This document shows, piece after piece, positions 5,382-8,579 of a stretch of DNA of 8,579 bases (position 1 is the stretch's first letter; each line of letters begins with the position of its first letter). Source of the stretch: an uncultured Clostridia bacterium (GTDB taxonomy: Bacteria; Bacillota; Clostridia; Oscillospirales; Acutalibacteraceae); contig CAMVYG010000087.1 of the NCBI GenBank assembly GCA_947171615.1, positions 1 to 8,579 of the forward strand, read 5' to 3'. The translations under genes were made by a program, and so were the position numbers. The notes beneath the pieces are model-generated. The model did not search any database, was not told where the DNA came from, and saw only the letters and a program-made list of their open reading frames with translations.

Positions 5382-6740
5382 TTGAATACCAATGAAATCC
5401 TGGAAACGATCAATATGATCGACAATGAAAATCTGGACGTGCGCACCATTACCATGGGCATTTCCCTGCTGGACTGCGCCGATCCCGAGATCAATAAGGC
5501 AACGCAAAAGGTCTATGACAAGATCTGCCGCTATGCGGAGCGCCTGGTCAGCACCGGGGAAGAGATCAGCCGGCAGTACGGAATTCCCATTATCAATAAG
5601 CGCATCTCCGTCACTCCCATTGCCATGATCTCCGGAGCGTGTCCCGGTGCTTCTCCCATTCATTTCGCGAAGATCCTGGATAAAGCCGCCCGGGAAGTGG
5701 GGGTGAACTTTATCGGCGGTTATTCCGCCCTGGTGCAGAAGGGCTTTGGCCCCGGAGACTACGCCCTTCTGGAAAGTATTCCGGAAGCCCTTTCCGAAAC
5801 GGAATTTGTCTGCTCCTCCGTCAATGTGGGCTCCACCAAGGCCGGCATCAATATGGACGCTGTGGAAAAAATGGGGCGCATCGTCAAGGAGACCGCGGAA
5901 CGCACCGCCGACCGGGAGTGTATCGGCGCCGCCAAGCTGGTGGTATTCTGCAACGCCCCGGAAGATAATCCCTTTATGGCCGGCGCTTTTCACGGCCCCG
6001 GCGAACCGGACTGCGTGATCAACGTGGGCGTTTCCGGTCCCGGTGTGGTACGGGCGGCTATTGAAAAATCCGGCAAAGGGTGCAGCCTGACGGAGATTGC
6101 CGAGCTCATCAAGCGCACGGCCTTTAAGATCACCCGTATGGGTCAGCTGGTGGCACAGGAAGCTTCCCGGCGGTTGTGCGTCCCCTTCGGCATTGTGGAT
6201 CTGTCCCTGGCCCCCACCCCCGCCATTGGCGACAGCGTTGCCCATATTCTGGAGGGTATGGGACTGGAGCAGTGCGGTGCACACGGCACCACGGCGGCCC
6301 TTGCCCTGCTGAATGACGCAGTGAAAAAAGGCGGCGTTATGGCCTCCTCCAGCGTGGGCGGACTTTCCGGCGCGTTTATCCCTGTCACCGAGGACGCAGG
6401 CATGATCGATGCAGCTCGCAGCGGCTGCCTGACCCTGACAAAGCTGGAGGCCATGACGGCAGTATGCTCTGTGGGGCTTGATAGGATCGCCCTTCCCGGA
6501 GATACCTCCCCGGAGATCATTTCCGGCATTATTGCAGACGAAATGGCCATTGGCATGGTAAATTCCAAAACCACCGCTGTTCGGGTAATTCCCGCTGTGG
6601 GCAGAAAGGCCGGAGACGAACTGGATTTCGGCGGCCTTTTGGGCCGGGGGCCCATCATGGCGGTAAATCCCGCCTCCCCCGCGGAATTCATTCACCGGGG
6701 TGGCAAGATCCCCGCGCCCTTACAGAGCCTGAAAAATTAG
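5382..6740 (+). CDS. UPF0210/DUF711 protein (PFL-like family)
   Basis: A 452-residue protein of normal length for UPF0210 (DUF711), a conserved Firmicute and archaeal family often labelled PFL family because of a pyruvate-formate-lyase-like fold. Its reaction is unknown. Typical stretches are ETINMIDNENLDVRTITMGI (8-27), IPIINKRISVTPIAMI (68-83), GACPGASPIHFAK (85-97) and NFIGGYSALVQKGFGPGD (109-126). There is no membrane segment or signal peptide, so it should be cytoplasmic. The start is a TTG: it keeps the family's usual N-terminus and has GGGGTGG just 4 bases upstream, rather tight spacing. The next ATG, 33 bases on (5415), would remove conserved residues. The upstream ACT-domain gene is its usual partner. 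No good promoter is visible in the spacer, so readthrough from 4600 is likely. The non-ATG start suggests modest expression. Confidence 0.92.
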   Translation: MNTNEILETINMIDNENLDVRTITMGISLLDCADPEINKATQKVYDKICRYAERLVSTGEEISRQYGIPIINKRISVTPIAMISGACPGASPIHFAKILDKAAREVGVNFIGGYSALVQKGFGPGDYALLESIPEALSETEFVCSSVNVGSTKAGINMDAVEKMGRIVKETAERTADRECIGAAKLVVFCNAPEDNPFMAGAFHGPGEPDCVINVGVSGPGVVRAAIEKSGKGCSLTEIAELIKRTAFKITRMGQLVAQEASRRLCVPFGIVDLSLAPTPAIGDSVAHILEGMGLEQCGAHGTTAALALLNDAVKKGGVMASSSVGGLSGAFIPVTEDAGMIDAARSGCLTLTKLEAMTAVCSVGLDRIALPGDTSPEIISGIIADEMAIGMVNSKTTAVRVIPAVGRKAGDELDFGGLLGRGPIMAVNPASPAEFIHRGGKIPAPLQSLKN

Positions 6741-6823
6741 AATTTATTACACTGGTAGTTTCCTTTGCAAGCCTTGAACAATAAGCCGAACATAAAAATG
6801 TCTTAAATTCAGAAAGGTTGTGC

Positions 6824-6848
6824 TTTTCGGGCGGTTCCTGCCTGAAAA
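6824..6848 (+). promoter_or_regulatory. Leader hairpin before the membrane-HIT gene
   Basis: TTTTCGGGC (6824-6832) pairs with GCCTGAAAA (6840-6848) over 9 positions, one of them a G-U wobble, leaving a 7-nt loop. The only good ribosome site, AGAAAGG (6811-6817), is 38 nt from the ATG at 6856. Folding this hairpin shortens that distance to about 13 unfolded bases. The structure is clear; a role in presenting the ribosome site is inferred. Confidence 0.4.
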
Positions 6849-6855
6849 ACACAGA

Positions 6856-8205
6856 ATGAAAAGCATGAAAAAAGAAAAGAAGAAAAAGCTGACAAGGGAA
6901 GAAAAAAAGCTTCAGTCGGCGGAAAACAAAAGGAAAATGAAACAGGAGATCAAAGAGCACCCGGTGCTGTTCGCCGCCTATGTGATCCTGCGGGCGTTGG
7001 TCATTGCCGTGATGGTGCTTCAGGTCTTCAACGGGAAATATTACGATGTATTTCTCTGCGCCCTGACCCTTTTGCTGTTTACCATTCCCAGCTTTGTGGA
7101 GCGCAGGCTGCACATTGACGTGCCGAACACCCTGGAGGTCATCATTCTCCTGTTCATCTTCTCGGCGGAAATTCTGGGAGAAATTCAGGAATACTATTTG
7201 ATTTTCCCCTTCTGGGACACCATGCTTCACACCATAAACGGCTTTCTGATGGCCGCTATTGGCATTGCCATGGTGGATATTCTGAACCGCTCCCGGAAAT
7301 TCAAGGTGCGGCTGTCTCCCGCCTTTGTGGCGGTGGTGGCCTTTTGCTTTTCCATGACCATCGGCGTGCTGTGGGAGTTTTTTGAATACGGCATGGACTG
7401 CTTCTTCCACATGGATATGCAAAAGGACACGGTAATTTCCGCCGTTACCTCCGTGATGCTGAATCCGGAGGGAAGAAACGCCGCCGTCACCGTTCCCATT
7501 GAAAGCATTGTGATCAACGGGGAACCCTGGGCAGGGTATCTTGACATCGGCCTGCACGATACCATGAAGGATCTGCTGGTGAACTTTATCGGCGCGGTGC
7601 TGTTTTCCCTCATTGGCATGCTGTATATCATGGGCCGGGGGAAAGGGAAATTTGCCCCCAAGTTCATTCCCCGGCTGAAGGAACACGAGCTGCCTCCTCC
7701 CAGCGAGGATGGCACCAGCCTTTTAGACCCCATTCCACTTGCCGAAGCAGAACCGGAACATTCCGATTCGGAGCCGGATTGTATTTTCTGCCAGATTGTG
7801 GCGGAAAAAGCTCCCTGCTATAAAATTTACGAGGACGAATATACTCTGGCGTTTCTGGATCTTGCCGGGGACGCCCAGGGCCACACCCTTGTGATCCCCA
7901 AGCAGCATGTAAAAACCCTGATGGACTGTGACACGGAAACCTGTGCTCACCTCATGGAAACCGTAAAGCTGGTGGCGGAGCATTATGTACAGGACTGCGG
8001 CTATGAAGGCGTAAACGTGCTGAACGCCAGCGGAGAAAGCGCGGAACAATCTGTGCCCCATCTGCATTTTCATATTATTCCACGGAAAAGCAAGGATGGC
8101 CTCACTGCCTGGCCAGAACTGGGGCACAGCGAAACGCCCCTGGAAGATATGCAGAAGCGGCTGACCATGCTTCCCTCTGAGCAGGAGGAAAAGGCCGAAT
8201 CCTGA
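6856..8205 (+). CDS. Multi-pass membrane protein fused to a C-terminal HIT domain
   Basis: About 449 residues in three parts. Residues 1-35 are very basic and lysine-rich. Residues 37-260 hold about six hydrophobic segments (roughly 37-58, 63-82, 91-112, 121-143, 153-177, 238-260) with FPFWDTMLHTINGF (117-130), VLWEFFEYGMD (171-181) and GLHDTMKDLLVNFIGA (232-247), a pattern recalling YjdF/DUF2238-type membrane proteins. After an acidic, proline-containing linker (276-308) comes a full HIT domain: CIFCQIV (309-315, probable metal-binding cysteines), GHTLVIPKQH (342-351) and the histidine triad HLHFHII (402-408), whose middle histidine is the usual nucleophile of these nucleotide hydrolases and transferases. 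The frame is continuous through the linker. The substrate is unknown. The start is uncertain: GTG 6820 sits only 2 bases after AAAGG, and ATG 6865 is also possible. It belongs to no clear operon. Confidence 0.85.
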   Translation: MKSMKKEKKKKLTREEKKLQSAENKRKMKQEIKEHPVLFAAYVILRALVIAVMVLQVFNGKYYDVFLCALTLLLFTIPSFVERRLHIDVPNTLEVIILLFIFSAEILGEIQEYYLIFPFWDTMLHTINGFLMAAIGIAMVDILNRSRKFKVRLSPAFVAVVAFCFSMTIGVLWEFFEYGMDCFFHMDMQKDTVISAVTSVMLNPEGRNAAVTVPIESIVINGEPWAGYLDIGLHDTMKDLLVNFIGAVLFSLIGMLYIMGRGKGKFAPKFIPRLKEHELPPPSEDGTSLLDPIPLAEAEPEHSDSEPDCIFCQIVAEKAPCYKIYEDEYTLAFLDLAGDAQGHTLVIPKQHVKTLMDCDTETCAHLMETVKLVAEHYVQDCGYEGVNVLNASGESAEQSVPHLHFHIIPRKSKDGLTAWPELGHSETPLEDMQKRLTMLPSEQEEKAES

Positions 8206-8207
8206 GA

Positions 8208-8274
8208 AGCTGTACCAATAGGCAGTGGCAGAAATTTCTTTGAACGCTTTCCCACCATCCCTATCGGCACAGCT
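8208..8274. repeat. Imperfect 15-bp inverted repeat between the HIT and esterase genes
   Basis: Arms 8208-8222 and 8260-8274 match at 13 of 15 positions around a 37-nt loop. Both mismatches are A opposite C on the plus strand, which become G-U pairs in a minus-strand RNA, so all 15 positions pair there. No T-run follows on either strand, so it does not look like an intrinsic terminator. It occupies most of the 96-bp gap before the esterase start. Confidence 0.4.
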
Positions 8275-8301
8275 CCCGAAATCAAAAAGGAGGAGTTTCA
8301 G

Positions 8302-8579
8302 ATGGATCTGATCGTCAAAACAAAGCAGGGGCTTGTAGAGGGCCTGAAAAGCGAGGACGGAAAAACCGCCGTTTTCCGGGGAATTCCCTATGCGCAGCCT
8401 CCGGTAGGAGAGTTGCGCTTCCGTCGCCCTCAGGAACACACGCCCTGGGAGGGCGTACTTTCCTGCAAGGAATTTTCCAGCCGATGCCCCCAGGCAGACC
8501 CCACGAAAATGGGATTTTACGCAAAGGAATTTTATGACGCCTTTGTGCCTGATTGTGAAGAAGACTGCCTGTATTTAAA
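8302..8579 (+). CDS. Type B carboxylesterase/lipase family protein (5' part only)
   Basis: Only the first 92 codons are visible; family members are usually around 500 residues. The N-terminus follows the type B carboxylesterase pattern: KTKQGLVEGL (6-15), VFRGIPYAQPPVGELRFRRP (24-43), PWEGVLSC (48-55) and EDCLYL (87-92), which is the family's second signature and would continue with Asn. These alpha/beta hydrolases cleave carboxylic esters. The catalytic Ser, acid and His lie beyond the edge, so activity cannot be judged. The first residues show no signal peptide, suggesting a cytoplasmic enzyme. The ATG has a strong AAGGAGG at 9 bases spacing. It lies 96 bp after the HIT gene on the same strand, and no clear promoter was found between them, so cotranscription is possible. 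Confidence 0.9.
   Translation, partial: MDLIVKTKQGLVEGLKSEDGKTAVFRGIPYAQPPVGELRFRRPQEHTPWEGVLSCKEFSSRCPQADPTKMGFYAKEFYDAFVPDCEEDCLYL

Noticed and set aside
5364..6695. Long open frame antisense to the UPF0210 gene
   Set aside because: Its translation is rich in His, Gly and Gln with no recognisable domain, and it lies opposite a well-conserved gene. It is a by-product of GC-rich codon use.
6741..6810. Promoter or terminator after the UPF0210 gene
   Set aside because: TTGAAC and other partial hexamers occur, but none has a matching -10 at proper spacing, and no GC-rich hairpin with a T-run is present.
6688..7686. Minus-strand open frame opposite the membrane half of the HIT fusion
   Set aside because: Histidine-rich composition typical of antisense frames, with no motif.
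7723..8439. Minus-strand open frame opposite the HIT domain and esterase start
   Set aside because: Two recognisable conserved domains lie on the plus strand at this place.

Overview
The window looks like chromosomal DNA from an anaerobic Firmicute, most likely a clostridial gut lineage such as Oscillospiraceae. This is inference from gene content, strong AGGAGG-type ribosome sites, sigma-A promoters and fairly GC-rich coding sequence. I ran no search and cannot name a species. It carries eight genes: five leftward, then three rightward plus the start of a further rightward gene cut by the right edge; the leftmost gene is cut by the left edge.

Left half (1-4483, minus strand). In transcription order: a PHP-family histidinol-phosphatase-type phosphoesterase, 3-dehydroquinate synthase (aroB), an Lrp/AsnC-type regulator, a class I/II aminotransferase, and a DUF362 protein running off the left edge. 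Genes lie 14 bp apart or overlap by a few bases, except for a 106-bp gap before the regulator that holds its own promoter candidate. The regulator and aminotransferase closely resemble the alaR-alaT (yugG-yugH) pair of Bacillus subtilis. The cluster therefore joins aromatic and probable histidine biosynthesis to a locally regulated transaminase.

Divergent control region (4484-4697). It has a leftward extended -10 promoter for the phosphoesterase and a rightward promoter with both consensus hexamers 17 bp apart (TTGACA/TATAAT). The rightward leader also has a 14-bp palindrome just before the start codon.

Right half (4698-8579, plus strand). A small ACT-domain protein (UPF0237) and a UPF0210/DUF711 protein form a pair that usually sits almost back to back in Firmicutes. 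Here about 400 bp of non-coding, repeat-rich DNA separates them: a perfect hairpin over the ACT stop codon, a predicted three-way-junction fold, two diverged direct repeats around an inverted pair of REP-like elements, and a degenerate 7-nt tandem repeat abutting the ribosome site of the UPF0210 gene. This is the most unusual non-coding part of the window. Next comes a protein with about six membrane segments fused to a cytoplasmic-type HIT (histidine triad) nucleotide-binding domain, which is the most unusual protein. The window ends in the N-terminal 92 codons of a type B carboxylesterase.

No rRNA, tRNA, transposase, phage gene or CRISPR array was seen. No complete undescribed system can be claimed. 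The leads are the structured spacer, the membrane-HIT fusion and an AroB with an altered active-site position.
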